Positions 45,710 to 55,365 of a DNA stretch of 64,000 nt are shown one piece after another. Position numbers and translations under genes: made by a program. Origin of the DNA: CAIVAT01 sp964525995 (GTDB taxonomy: Bacteria; Bacteroidota; Bacteroidia; Bacteroidales; FEN-979); NCBI GenBank assembly GCA_964525995.1, contig CAZGIM010000008.1, positions 94,336-158,335 of the forward strand, in the 5' to 3' direction. Under the pieces are notes generated by a model. It ran no database searches and had not been told where the DNA came from. It was given only the letters and a program-made list of their open reading frames with translations. The stretch's first letter is position 1. Each line of letters starts with the position of its first letter.

Positions 45710-47101
45710 TTAATTTTCGATCTCAATTCCGTAAGTGTCGATCAGGTAAACCAGTGAGGCAATGCCTGCACTTCCAAGCTGCATTTCACGGGGATTTACT
45801 TTGTCGAAGGTATCAGAACCAGCATGCTGGTAGTCAAAATAGCGTTGCGAATCAGTAACCAGGGCAATCAACGGAAATCCGTACTTTTTCAGTGGGCCGA
45901 TATCCACTCCGCTTCCCCCTTTGATAAAAGACCAGAACCCATAGGGTTTTAACAGCGATTCCCATCGCCTGATACGTTCAACTTGTACTTCAGTTGCATC
46001 GATCGAAAATCCCTGTGGCGTGAATCCTCCACGGTCTGATTCAATCGCGGCAAGGTGAATTTCATTTCTTTGTCCAACAGAAGTGGCATACTGTTCGGCG
46101 CCTCTTTGTGCATATTCTTCATCCATGAAGACTATCAGACGGAGGGTGTTTACAGGTTTAATACGGAATTGTTTAAAAAGCCTTAAAACTTCAATCGTCT
46201 GGGCCACTCCGACTCCATCGTCGTGTGCTCCCGCTCCCAGATCCCAGGCATCAATATGACCGCCGAATGCGATTATTTTTTCGGGATGGTTGGATCCTTT
46301 TATTTCGGCAATGATATTAAAACTGCCTGTTTCGGGAAGTTCCCGGCAGGTAGTCCGTAGATACAATTTCAGATGAGGATCCGATTTCAGCCAGGCAGAA
46401 AGAGAATCCGCCCCATTTGTACTGACTGCAACGGCCGGAATGTGAACGACCGAGTCGGCATAATGCTGGATTCCCGTGTGAGGATAATTATCATGTGAAA
46501 GCGTTGCCGATCGTATAATAACGCCGATAGCTCCGTATCTGGCGGCGTAGAGCGCCCCGCGTGCACGCAAGGCCACAACTTCTGCATAGGCATTGAATGT
46601 ATAGATCCAGGATGGATCGGCAATCCGGTTGAAGAAAACGATTTTCCCCGAAACCCCGTCTCGCCCCAAATCATCAAGTTGCTCGAAGCCTGTAACTTCG
46701 ACTACTCCAGCTTCTATTCCTTTGGGCCCTGTGCCAATGGAACTTCCCAGCGCACAGATTTCAAGCATATGATTACCTTGAATCCGTGATTTAATGCGTG
46801 CAACCTCTTTCTCCCCCCGTTCCCAGCGTTTAACATTCACGGGTTGAAGATAAACCGTATCGGGGTCCATTTCCTGCAAGACTTTGTCAACCCAAGCTAC
46901 AGCCTTTTCGGCCTTTTCGGTGCCACAAAGCCTTCCGGGAAAGTTTTTACAGAGAAATCGCAAGTTTTCGTAGGCAACCGGGTGTATCAGCGCTTCCTTG
47001 AAAAAATTATGGATTACCAAACTGTCCGGATTCCCGGCAATGATTCCGGAACTCGAAAACAACAGAAAACAGACAAACAAAAGCGTGCTTCGTTTCATCA
47101 T
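45710..47101 (-). CDS. M28-family zinc peptidase, secreted
   Basis: 463 residues with a signal peptide (STLLFVCFLLFSSSGIIAG) and a PA insert domain (GIEAGVVEVTGFEQLDDL...GKIVFFNRI) within an M28 aminopeptidase fold. Zinc ligands are visible: His/Asp in AFGGHIDAWDLGAGAHDDGVGV, Glu-Glu in VFMDEEYAQRGAEQYA, Asp in AIESDRGGF and a C-terminal His (DYQHAGSDTFDKV). All are present, so it should be an active periplasmic or surface amino/carboxypeptidase. It lies 44 bases downstream of the DUF5916 gene on the same strand. Confidence 0.93.
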   Translation of the reverse strand: MMKRSTLLFVCFLLFSSSGIIAGNPDSLVIHNFFKEALIHPVAYENLRFLCKNFPGRLCGTEKAEKAVAWVDKVLQEMDPDTVYLQPVNVKRWERGEKEVARIKSRIQGNHMLEICALGSSIGTGPKGIEAGVVEVTGFEQLDDLGRDGVSGKIVFFNRIADPSWIYTFNAYAEVVALRARGALYAARYGAIGVIIRSATLSHDNYPHTGIQHYADSVVHIPAVAVSTNGADSLSAWLKSDPHLKLYLRTTCRELPETGSFNIIAEIKGSNHPEKIIAFGGHIDAWDLGAGAHDDGVGVAQTIEVLRLFKQFRIKPVNTLRLIVFMDEEYAQRGAEQYATSVGQRNEIHLAAIESDRGGFTPQGFSIDATEVQVERIRRWESLLKPYGFWSFIKGGSGVDIGPLKKYGFPLIALVTDSQRYFDYQHAGSDTFDKVNPREMQLGSAGIASLVYLIDTYGIEIEN

Positions 47102-47145
47102 CCCGATTTTTCTGCAAAAATAAAAAAAGAGTGCATTCCCTTTAG

Positions 47146-49635
47146 TTACCGGTGTTTTCGGGTAAACAGTTTTTTTACATTCAAAAAATCGATGTAATAA
47201 AGAACCTTCACCGAAAAGCTGTTAGTCTGGGGAGCGTTTATGGTACCAGTCAGATCCTCCCAGTAGTTCAGATCCGACAATTCATCCAGGGTGCTGATAT
47301 TATTTTTCCAAACCACGCTGAGCTCACTCCCCGGAGCAAAATACCATACAAACTGAAGATCAACGGAAAAAGCATTGTAGCTCAGATCTGCACGATAGGG
47401 ATAGTCGGCATGGCATAGTCCTCCGTCATTTTCAAGGTGATAGTACTCAAAATATTTTGCGGTTGACCAGTAATGTCTGGCTCTCAGGGTGATGGATGCT
47501 TTAGTGTTAAAAATATATTTAATATTCAGAATGTTATTGAACGTTGAAACATCCCTGCGTCCAAACCAAATGACCGGTTCAGCCACTGAATCATAAATCG
47601 TGTTGACCCAACCCCTGTCGTTATAGTTCATGTCGTATTGAAAAGATAGCGAGGCTGTGAATTGGTCAGAAAAACGGAACCGGGGCGACAGGCTTATCCA
47701 GTAATAAAAATTTCTGAAATCAGGAGCATGAAAACACCCCACGTAGCAGGAAATACGGAACATTTTTCGCTGGTCGGTACCCAGATCGACCTGTGCAGCA
47801 TAATTCCAGGGTTTTTTAAAAACCCAGCCCCATACCCTGGGTTCATAATAGTCATTTGCCCCAAAGGGTTGAAGGATGAAATCGACAAATGAATTCCACA
47901 AATTCTTATAGACAGTCTGGTTGTTTATTTCACAATCAAATCCGGTAAAGCTGTAAGGCTTTACAAGGGTTCGGTAGGTGGCTGAAAAAAATGTTTGTGA
48001 ATTTCTAATTATCCAAACAGGATTAGAAATGCTGTAATTAAGTGTGAGCCGGTTAACAGCCTCATTATTGTACAATAAAAATCCCATGTCATTTGGGTCA
48101 TAGGTGCTTCCGATTTCGTCGCGGGAAATGCTGTATTGAAACTTTCCACTGGGCTTAGAAACTTCGAGTGTATAACGGTGGCCGAACACAGGGGCAATAC
48201 CTTCATGAAACTGTTGGCTAACCATACCTCTGCCGAAAAAAGAAAAGGTATTTTTTTTATTACAAAGTTTTGTTTCCATACCGGTGACATTCGCAGTATA
48301 TCGATCGGCCGGAGTGTAATAGTTGGTGTTGATGAGTGTTATATAGGAGTTATTTTTAAGGTTCTGATCAAAAACCAGAACGTTATAGTTGGTAAATGGC
48401 TGGGACATGATTCTTCGTTGGTTGCCGGTCAACGTGTCTTCAAGGATTCCCCAGGTATTGGTAGTCATACCGTTAAAAACTCCGATTCCGAAACCCCGTG
48501 CATTCCGTCCCGATATTTTTGTCGCGTTGATAACACGGGTTTCTTCGGGATTTTTCGACACTATTTCATTGGATTTCAAACTGTCGTAAGGTGCATAAAA
48601 ATTTTTTGGGGCGCTTCCCACGCGGCGGGAATAGAAAATTTCGCATTTATCGAACAATTCCGTAGCTTCAGTAAAAAACTGCCGTTTTTCATCGTACCGT
48701 ATCTCAAAAGGAGTAAGATTAAGCACCTGATCATCCGATTGAACCTGTCCAAAGTCTGGGATGAGCATCATATCAAGGGTATAGCTTTCATTAATGCCAT
48801 AACGCAAATCCAATCCTCCCCGCAGGAAATACTGCCAGTTTTTGGTATCCGGATTTTTTTCAAGGTACCCCGACAGATAAGGCGCGAAGGAGAGCCTGAC
48901 CGGCGGTTGTATGCTGTCGATTCCGGCCAGGTCGCCATAATATCTGAAAATATTCTGATCATTGATATCTACAAAAGTCCAGGTGGAGTATTCCCCGCGT
49001 CGTTGCACATTCCGCCACATGTTGATCCCCCAGATTTGTTTCGGGATTTTCGGGAAGCGCAATGCGGAGTATGGTATTTTTACTTCTGCAATCCACCCTT
49101 TACCGTTGATGGTCGTGGCGCTCTCCCATACGGCATCCCAGGTTATGTCCTGCCCGATTGCGGAGTATTTGCAGTCGTTCTGCACATTGGCCGGCGAAAG
49201 TTTGAACTCGTACATATTCAGATCATCGTCGTAAGGAAGGATATCGAAAGAAATGATATCATTATTTAGCGATTCAACCTGATCCCGGCGCCCTAACTCT
49301 TTACAAATGCTGTCGGGAGCCGAATCAAACAGAATAGCACCGATATAGAGGGCCACATCATCATAGGCGAACCGGATTTCACTCGCGAAAGAGGGTTGGG
49401 AACCATTATTGGGGGAGTACTGGACAAACCGACCTGCCACTGGAAGGGTTTGCCAGAATGGTTCCTGGAGCATCCCATCAATATGTGGCGGTGTTGGGAT
49501 TCGCTTGGCAAAAACGGTTTTTTTTAACCGAAAGATGGAATCAGCCACCCTTGGGTTCTGAGTGTTACCGGTGATGCTTATTCCATTCAGAACAACAAGT
49601 ATCAGAGGAATAAAGCAAATTTTGAAGCGGAACAT
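47146..49635 (-). CDS. DUF5916 outer-membrane beta-barrel protein with CBM9-like domain
   Basis: 829 residues with a signal peptide. The N-terminal 200 residues form a CBM9-like carbohydrate-binding fold (IDGMLQEPFWQTLPVAG...DDVALYIGAILFD), and the rest is the DUF5916 domain: many alternating hydrophobic/aromatic strands (for example FSFFGRGMVSQ and LSLSFQYDMNYNDRG) and a C-terminal aromatic strand, consistent with an outer-membrane barrel. Function is unknown. It is upstream of and probably cotranscribed with the M28 peptidase gene. ATG at 49633-49635. Confidence 0.87.
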   Translation of the reverse strand: MFRFKICFIPLILVVLNGISITGNTQNPRVADSIFRLKKTVFAKRIPTPPHIDGMLQEPFWQTLPVAGRFVQYSPNNGSQPSFASEIRFAYDDVALYIGAILFDSAPDSICKELGRRDQVESLNNDIISFDILPYDDDLNMYEFKLSPANVQNDCKYSAIGQDITWDAVWESATTINGKGWIAEVKIPYSALRFPKIPKQIWGINMWRNVQRRGEYSTWTFVDINDQNIFRYYGDLAGIDSIQPPVRLSFAPYLSGYLEKNPDTKNWQYFLRGGLDLRYGINESYTLDMMLIPDFGQVQSDDQVLNLTPFEIRYDEKRQFFTEATELFDKCEIFYSRRVGSAPKNFYAPYDSLKSNEIVSKNPEETRVINATKISGRNARGFGIGVFNGMTTNTWGILEDTLTGNQRRIMSQPFTNYNVLVFDQNLKNNSYITLINTNYYTPADRYTANVTGMETKLCNKKNTFSFFGRGMVSQQFHEGIAPVFGHRYTLEVSKPSGKFQYSISRDEIGSTYDPNDMGFLLYNNEAVNRLTLNYSISNPVWIIRNSQTFFSATYRTLVKPYSFTGFDCEINNQTVYKNLWNSFVDFILQPFGANDYYEPRVWGWVFKKPWNYAAQVDLGTDQRKMFRISCYVGCFHAPDFRNFYYWISLSPRFRFSDQFTASLSFQYDMNYNDRGWVNTIYDSVAEPVIWFGRRDVSTFNNILNIKYIFNTKASITLRARHYWSTAKYFEYYHLENDGGLCHADYPYRADLSYNAFSVDLQFVWYFAPGSELSVVWKNNISTLDELSDLNYWEDLTGTINAPQTNSFSVKVLYYIDFLNVKKLFTRKHR

Positions 49636-49900
49636 TTCAGACTCCTTTTTCTTTCACTCGGCGGGTGAAATTATCATAATGTAACCTGGACCGGAAAAAA
49701 AGTCGATCACTGATTAATAATACTCGTTAATGCCTTAAAATTACAGATTTAAGCTTGAATGGCCCATCGATTCTTTAAACAAATCAATTGTTGATGATCG
49801 CTAAACCAGCAACCGGTAGTCAGGTTGTCAAAAAAACTGTGTAAACGTAATATTGACCAGGCCAGAAATGTCGGAAAATGTTTAAAATGAAGGAGTTTCT

Positions 49901-50110
49901 TTATTGGCCTTTTTCTTCTTCAAGTTCTTTTAATATCTGATTGACATCAGATTCGGTTGTGGTAAGTTTTTCTTTACATATCCGGATGAGAACGGCAGCT
50001 CTTTTAACTTTTTCAGCTAACTGGTCAACGGAAATTTCACCGGATTCCATTTCAGTCACGATTATCTGAAGTTCATGAAATGCGTCGGCATAAGAGATTT
50101 TGGCGCTCAT
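49901..50110 (-). CDS. xseB: Exodeoxyribonuclease VII small subunit XseB
   Basis: 69 residues from ATG at 50108-50110, which overlaps the xseA stop by 4 bases. The short helical hairpin with SYADAFHELQIIVTEMESGEISVDQLAEKVKRA is the family pattern. It forms the small subunit that binds XseA to make the single-strand-specific nuclease. A longer reading starting at 50149 would use a TTG-type codon inside xseA and is unlikely. Gene order xseA-xseB fits coupled translation. Confidence 0.93.
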   Translation of the reverse strand: MSAKISYADAFHELQIIVTEMESGEISVDQLAEKVKRAAVLIRICKEKLTTTESDVNQILKELEEEKGQ

Positions 50111-51510
50111 GGGGTATGTTCTTTTTGGGTATGGGTGACGGTACTGCATATTTCACCATCAAAGATAACGGTTTTAATCACCTCACCCGGATCGATTTCG
50201 GTATAACTTCTGATTACTTTCCCCCCCGAAAGGGTCATCGAATATCCACGTGAGAGGACGTTCTTCGGATCGAGAAGGTTAACCTGATGGCTGAGGTTCC
50301 CCAGTTCTTTGGTTTTGGAGGAAAGAAGACGATAAACAGAATCCCTGACTTTCTGCCGGGTGGACTGAACCTGGTTGTGGCAGAATCCGACCATTTCAAG
50401 GCATTTTCTATTGAGCCGTTCAAACGTCAGATTGACCTGGTCGGTATGGTTTCTGACATAGAACCGGGAATATCCCTGAACAGCCAGGATTCGTTGCGAA
50501 AGATGTTTTTTAGAAACTTCAAGATGACTGGCGGTACTGTGTTTGAATCCGGTTATTAATTGTTTATAATTCTGTTGCTCCTGAAGTAAAAGTTGTAAGG
50601 ATCTTCCCTGAATAATTTGTAAAGCCTCATTCAACGAAGCCGACACCTTTTGTAGTTGCAGGATCAGGAAGTCTGCAAGATCGGTTGGCGTGATGCTATT
50701 CCGGTACGCTACCATTTCTACTACGGTTTCATTCGTTGCATGGCCGATTCCGGTCAGGACCGGTAGGGGAAACAAGGCAATTTTTCTAGCAAGATCGGCA
50801 TCGTTGAAAGCTGAAAGTCCTGCATCGCCCCCTCCGCCCCGGATGATAGCGACCAGGTCGAAATGGTGTTTTATACGTTCAATCCGTGAGAGTTGAAAAC
50901 TAATGGAGGCTCCCGCTTTATCACCTTGCAGAAGGGCCGGGAACAACATGACAAAAAAACGGTACTGCCATGGATTTTCATTGATTATTTTCAAAAAATC
51001 AGCATAACCTTTACTGGTCTCCACTGAGATAACTGCGATTCGTCGGGGAAGCGCAGGGAGGATCAGTTTTTTATTAAGATCAAAGACCCCTTCACGGATC
51101 AACTGGTTTATGGAGGCTCTCTTCTCTTTCTCCAGCTCACCCAAGGTAAAGGAAGGATCAATATCGTTGATGCGCAAGCTTAATCCGTACAGTGGATCAA
51201 AGGATGGACGGGCAAGAAACAAGATGGTAATGCCATTTTTTAATGGTTCCTGAAGTGTTTCAATAAATACCTTGTTAATTCTCTGATAATCATCTTTCCA
51301 AATAGTTCCCCTTATCTGTGCAACCATTTTTCCCCCTGACTTTTCTATAAGTTCGGGATAACAATGACCGGATTGCGGATAATGATTCAATTTATTCATT
51401 TCGGCTTTAATCCAATAAAATGAAGCAAACTGCGAAGTGATAGTCTGCTTCAGGCTTTCGGCAATTTCCAAAAGGGTATAAACTTGTTTTTGATCGACAA
51501 TTTCAGGCAT
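50107..51510 (-). CDS. xseA: Exodeoxyribonuclease VII large subunit XseA
   Basis: 467 residues: the N-terminal OB-fold (YTLLEIAESLKQTI...FYWIKAEMNKL) binds single-stranded DNA. The catalytic domain shows RRIAVISVETSKGYADFLKI, IIRGGGGDAGLSAFNDADLARKI and GIGHATNETVVEMVAYRNSITPTDLADFL, followed by the long coiled-coil arm and the C-terminal strand (GYSMTLSGGKVI). It degrades single-stranded DNA in repair and is cotranscribed with xseB. ATG at 51508-51510. Its start is close to and divergent from the nrfHA promoter. Confidence 0.95.
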   Translation of the reverse strand: MPEIVDQKQVYTLLEIAESLKQTITSQFASFYWIKAEMNKLNHYPQSGHCYPELIEKSGGKMVAQIRGTIWKDDYQRINKVFIETLQEPLKNGITILFLARPSFDPLYGLSLRINDIDPSFTLGELEKEKRASINQLIREGVFDLNKKLILPALPRRIAVISVETSKGYADFLKIINENPWQYRFFVMLFPALLQGDKAGASISFQLSRIERIKHHFDLVAIIRGGGGDAGLSAFNDADLARKIALFPLPVLTGIGHATNETVVEMVAYRNSITPTDLADFLILQLQKVSASLNEALQIIQGRSLQLLLQEQQNYKQLITGFKHSTASHLEVSKKHLSQRILAVQGYSRFYVRNHTDQVNLTFERLNRKCLEMVGFCHNQVQSTRQKVRDSVYRLLSSKTKELGNLSHQVNLLDPKNVLSRGYSMTLSGGKVIRSYTEIDPGEVIKTVIFDGEICSTVTHTQKEHTP

Positions 51511-51584
51511 TGGGCAGGAGAATATCGGGATGGTCGGGGTTGTTCGACGTAAAGGTACGAAACGCGGGAAATATCTTGAGAATT

Positions 51585-51615
51585 TTTGTCCTTTTCAGGA
51601 AAATGTTATTTTTGA
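51585..51615 (+). promoter_or_regulatory. Near-ideal Bacteroidota promoter of nrfHA
   Basis: TTTG at 51585-51588 and TATTTTTG (TAnnTTTG) at 51608-51615 are 19 bases apart, the canonical spacing for the Bacteroidota primary sigma factor. The ATG of nrfH lies 25 bases after the -7 box. It is the clearest promoter in the window, and it decides against longer upstream starts for nrfH. Confidence 0.8.
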
Positions 51616-51640
51616 ATCTGCTATTCTTAACCTGAAGTGC

Positions 51641-52222
51641 ATGAAAAAAATATTCCTATGGCTGATCCCGCCAGAACAATGGAAACCTACAGTCGCAGTT
51701 TTGCTGGGAATCTTTTGCGGTCTGTTTGCTTATGCATTTTATATTTCGAGGGCGCCATCGTATCTCTCTGATAATCCTGAGACTTGTATCAACTGCCATG
51801 TTATGAATCCTCAGTTTTATGACTGGACTCACAGTTCGCATCGGAATGTAGCGGTTTGCAACGACTGTCATGTTCCTCACGACAACATCTTCAACAAGTA
51901 TCTGTTCAAGGCTCAGGATGGATTACGGCATGCCACTATTTTTACTTTCAGGAATGAACCCTTTGCCATTTATATCCGGGAAGCGGGAAAGGAAGCAGTG
52001 CAGGCAAACTGCATCAGGTGTCATGAACAGGCGACCGGAATGCAATTTTTGGGAGCCGTTCAACCTGATTATGTCAATCACCTGCAACAGCGGAGGTGTG
52101 CCGATTGCCATCGTGAAACTCCACATAAAAGGGTAAACAGCATCGCCTCAACGCCGAATGCACTGGTTAAAACGAAATTGGAGAGCCGGACGGAGCGGGA
52201 TGAGGAAGAAGATAAGGATTAA
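51641..52222 (+). CDS. nrfH: Cytochrome c nitrite reductase small subunit NrfH
   Basis: 193 residues from ATG 51641; earlier starts lie upstream of the promoter. An N-terminal membrane anchor (VAVLLGIFCGLFAYAFYIS) is followed by four CxxCH heme sites: CINCH, CNDCH, CIRCH and CADCH, the tetraheme NapC/NirT pattern. NrfH takes electrons from the quinol pool and passes them to NrfA at the periplasmic face. It lies 90 bases ahead of nrfA in the same direction, and both probably use the promoter at 51585. Confidence 0.95.
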   Translation: MKKIFLWLIPPEQWKPTVAVLLGIFCGLFAYAFYISRAPSYLSDNPETCINCHVMNPQFYDWTHSSHRNVAVCNDCHVPHDNIFNKYLFKAQDGLRHATIFTFRNEPFAIYIREAGKEAVQANCIRCHEQATGMQFLGAVQPDYVNHLQQRRCADCHRETPHKRVNSIASTPNALVKTKLESRTERDEEEDKD

Positions 52223-52312
52223 ACACAGAAGGTGAAATTAGGGATAAAAGAATGTCGGATCGGACACCTTGGAATGAGAAAACTGTTTAAAAATAATCAA
52301 AGTCAAATACAG

Positions 52313-53827
52313 ATGGAGACAACAAAAAAGCGCGCATCCTGGATCAACTGGGCACTGTTTTTCGGTACCATGGTAGTTGTATTTTTGCTCGGATTACTGG
52401 CTTCTTCCATAACTCAGCGAAAGGCTGAGTCGGAATATGTTTACAAACCAAAGGTAAATCTGAGCGAATATGAGCCCCGGAATGATCTGTGGGGTGAGAA
52501 CTTTCCACGGGAGTATCAAAGTTATCTCGCTACTGCCGATACCTCTTTTCACAGTGAATTTAACGGGAATGCCGTAAGCGACGCGCTGGGGAAAAATCCT
52601 AGGATGGTCATTCTTTGGGCCGGATATGCTTTTTCAAAAGAATATAAAGCGCCCCGCGGACATTATTACGCGATCACCGACATCCGGAATACATTGAGGA
52701 CAGGAGCTCCAAAGGGACCTGATGAAGGGCCTCAGCCTAATACTTGCTGGACCTGTAAAAGTCCTGATGTCCCGCGTTTGATGGAGAATATGGGAGCAGC
52801 CGGATTTTACAAGGGGAAGTGGGCAGCAAAAGGAGCTGAGGTGGTAAATTATATTGGTTGTGCCGATTGTCATGATCCTAAAACCATGGATCTCCGAATC
52901 ACCAGGCCGGCATTGGTCGAGGCTTTCAAATCAATGGGGAAAGATATCTCCAAAGCAACGCACCAGGAGATGCGTTCGTTGGTATGCGCACAATGTCATG
53001 TGGAGTACTATTTTGATAAAAAGCGGGAAGATGCCCCGGATGTTTCCTATCTGACATTTCCCTGGAGTCTTGGTCTCACAGCCGATAGCGCCCTGAAATA
53101 TTATGATTTACATGACTTTGTCGATTTTACTCATCAGCTTAGCAAAGCGCCCATCTTGAAAGCGCAACATCCCGATTATGAGGTATATTTAACCGGCATT
53201 CATGCCCAGCGCGGGGTTGCCTGCGCCGACTGCCATATGCCATATGTCAAGGAAGGCGGACAAAAATTTACCAGCCATAAAATTGCGAGTCCCCTGTTAA
53301 ATATCTCAAACACCTGCCAGGTCTGTCACCGCGAATCGGAAGAGACCCTGAAAAAGAATGTGTATGAACGACAGCGAAAAGTTAAGGAGATCCGTGATCA
53401 ATCAGAAATTGAGCTGGTCAAAGCACATGTGGAGGCAAAGATTGCCTGGGAATCGGGCGCTGCTCAACAGGAGATGGATCCGGCCCTGAAGCATATCCGT
53501 AATGCACAGTGGTACTGGGATTATTCCGCCGCCGGCCATGGCAACTCTTTTCATTCACCGGTTGAGATTTCCCGGATTATCGGTTTATCGATCAGTGAAG
53601 CAAAAGAAGCCCGGATCCTACTTGCCAGAGTTTTAGCTGCTCACGGAAAAAATCAGGCAGTTCCCTATCCCGATATTGCCACAAAGGCTTTAGCACAGAA
53701 AGAGATCGGACTTGAAATGGACAAACTGAATTCGGAAAAGGCTGAATGGATCAAGACGGTTCCGGTTGAATGGGACCGAAAAGCTAAAGAGCGCCAGGAT
53801 TCATGGAAAGTTCAGAAGGCGAAGTAA
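52313..53827 (+). CDS. nrfA: Ammonia-forming cytochrome c nitrite reductase NrfA
   Basis: About 504 residues from ATG 52313; earlier in-frame starts at 52274 (ATG) and 52232 (GTG) add an unlikely lead. An N-terminal helix (WALFFGTMVVVFLLGLLASSI) is followed by five heme sites: CWTCK at about 145-149 with the catalytic Lys-ligated heme, then CADCH, CAQCH, CADCH and CQVCH. The catalytic-site motif KFTSHKIASP and GIHAQRGVACADCHMP are intact. It reduces nitrite to ammonium by six electrons in the periplasm and also reduces nitric oxide. With NrfH it forms a respiratory complex. Confidence 0.97.
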   Translation: METTKKRASWINWALFFGTMVVVFLLGLLASSITQRKAESEYVYKPKVNLSEYEPRNDLWGENFPREYQSYLATADTSFHSEFNGNAVSDALGKNPRMVILWAGYAFSKEYKAPRGHYYAITDIRNTLRTGAPKGPDEGPQPNTCWTCKSPDVPRLMENMGAAGFYKGKWAAKGAEVVNYIGCADCHDPKTMDLRITRPALVEAFKSMGKDISKATHQEMRSLVCAQCHVEYYFDKKREDAPDVSYLTFPWSLGLTADSALKYYDLHDFVDFTHQLSKAPILKAQHPDYEVYLTGIHAQRGVACADCHMPYVKEGGQKFTSHKIASPLLNISNTCQVCHRESEETLKKNVYERQRKVKEIRDQSEIELVKAHVEAKIAWESGAAQQEMDPALKHIRNAQWYWDYSAAGHGNSFHSPVEISRIIGLSISEAKEARILLARVLAAHGKNQAVPYPDIATKALAQKEIGLEMDKLNSEKAEWIKTVPVEWDRKAKERQDSWKVQKAK

Positions 53828-53902
53828 TGAAAGGTTAAATGAGAATGTTTTTTGGGAAATAAAATTCACCAACACTCAGGGTAAAACCGAATTACAAGGA
53901 CT

Positions 53903-54220
53903 ATGTCTGAATATCAAATTATAAAACGTGACGGGGCTCCCAGGGTACCCTTTAAGTTTGACGGAAGGATTTTATATACTTCCGACCGGTTTGAAATGGT
54001 GTATCTTACTCTTCTGCCTGGTGCAGGGATGGAGCTGCACAGTCAGCCTTTCGATGTGGTTTTTTACCTTATTGCAGGTACCGGAATCCTGACCATCAAT
54101 CAGCAGGAATCGGAGGTGCAGCCCGAAACATCGGTATGGGTAAAGGCAGATGCGCTGCGGGCCTGGAAAAACAATGGCACAGGGGTATTGAACCTTCTTG
54201 TGTGCAAATTGAAAAGTTGA
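53903..54220 (+). CDS. Small cupin protein behind nrfA
   Basis: A 105-residue cupin with motif 1 in LPGAGMELHSQPFDVVFYLIAGTGIL (His and Glu-like positions partly kept) and a degenerate motif 2. It starts 75 bases after nrfA on the same strand and could be read from the same transcript. It is about the same size as the cupin in the norB-stub locus (42489) but the sequences differ. Its ligand is unknown; a regulatory or binding role near nitrite metabolism is inference. Confidence 0.82.
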   Translation: MSEYQIIKRDGAPRVPFKFDGRILYTSDRFEMVYLTLLPGAGMELHSQPFDVVFYLIAGTGILTINQQESEVQPETSVWVKADALRAWKNNGTGVLNLLVCKLKS

Positions 54221-54281
54221 TCCTGAATTCCAAAAAGGCTCAAATGGGAAGTATAAAGAGGAGTATCGGCATTAAAGCAGT

Positions 54282-55253
54282 ATGAATATGGAATTATTAT
54301 CACCCTGCCGGTGGAAGGAATATGAACTGATCGATTCGGGCGGTCTTGAAAAGCTGGAACGGTTTGGTGATTATATTTTAGCGCGGCCCGAACCTCAGGC
54401 TGTTTGGGGAAAAAGCCTTCCGGAACCAGAGTGGGAGGCAATGGCCGATGCCTATTACCGGAGATCTAAAGGAGTCCGACCACCAGCGCCCGATCATGGG
54501 GAGAAGGGGGATTGGACTCGGAAAAAGTCGATGCCCGGTCAATGGGCCATCGAGTACCGCTATTTAGACCTATTTATGGCATTCCGGCTTGGGCTGACTG
54601 CTTTCGGTCATATCGGAGTATTTCCGGAACAGGCTGAAAACTGGAATTTCATCTTCGATTTGTTAAAACGGAGGCAATCAGGCAGACCAGAAAACAGATC
54701 CGACAGCAGAGATAAGAAATCAGAGCGTGATAGTGTTGTACAGGCTCCGCCAAGGGTTCTGAATCTATTTGCGTACACCGGAGGCTCCTCATTGGCTGCC
54801 CGGGCAGGTGGAGCCGATGTGGTTCATGTTGACTCGGTGAAACCGGTAGTGACATGGGCTCGCGAAATGATGGAGGCTTCGGGTTTAACGGGCATCCGAT
54901 GGGTTGTCGAAGACGCGCTGAAATTTGTGCGTCGCGAGGTAAAACGGGGAAACCGGTATCAGGGTATCATTATTGACCCACCTGCCTATGGGCGGGGCCC
55001 GGAAGGAGAAAAATGGATTCTGGAAGAATCGATTGACGAGATGATTCGCCTGTGCCATCGGCTTGCCGATCCCGAGCATTTTTTCATGGTGTTAAGCCTA
55101 TATTCGATGGGATTATCGCCACTGATCTCGGAAAGTTTGATACATAGCCATTTTGGCCAGATCGCAGACTTGCAGTCCGGAGCTTTTTATGTTCCCGATC
55201 GGAGTGGCAGGAAACTAGCCATGGGGACATTCCTTCGATTTAAAACCGGGTGA
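54282..55253 (+). CDS. RlmI/RlmK-like SAM methyltransferase
   Basis: A 323-residue protein: an N-terminal beta domain with LARPEPQAVWGKSLPEPEWE, then a Rossmann methyltransferase with motif I VLNLFAYTGGSSLAARAGGADVVHVDS and motif IV IIIDPPAYGRGPEGEKW, the DPPA signature of RNA m5C/m2G-type enzymes (PF10672 group). The target is probably rRNA, but it could be a small molecule. Its insert at about 125-155 is Arg/Ser/Asp-rich and low complexity. ATG at 54282; it follows the cupin on the same strand. Confidence 0.85.
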   Translation: MNMELLSPCRWKEYELIDSGGLEKLERFGDYILARPEPQAVWGKSLPEPEWEAMADAYYRRSKGVRPPAPDHGEKGDWTRKKSMPGQWAIEYRYLDLFMAFRLGLTAFGHIGVFPEQAENWNFIFDLLKRRQSGRPENRSDSRDKKSERDSVVQAPPRVLNLFAYTGGSSLAARAGGADVVHVDSVKPVVTWAREMMEASGLTGIRWVVEDALKFVRREVKRGNRYQGIIIDPPAYGRGPEGEKWILEESIDEMIRLCHRLADPEHFFMVLSLYSMGLSPLISESLIHSHFGQIADLQSGAFYVPDRSGRKLAMGTFLRFKTG

Positions 55254-55365
55254 AAAGCGGTTGAGTTTCAAAACGATCAGGGAATCCTTCCAGATTTATT
55301 CTCTTACATTTTGACTTGACGTAGAACAATACTTGTTGTGGAAAGAGAAGCACTACTTTTCTCAT

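Noticed and set aside
48136..49269. Plus-strand open frame of 377 codons opposite the DUF5916 gene
   Set aside because: The minus-strand gene has a clear family and signal peptide; the antisense frame has no domain pattern and no good promoter.
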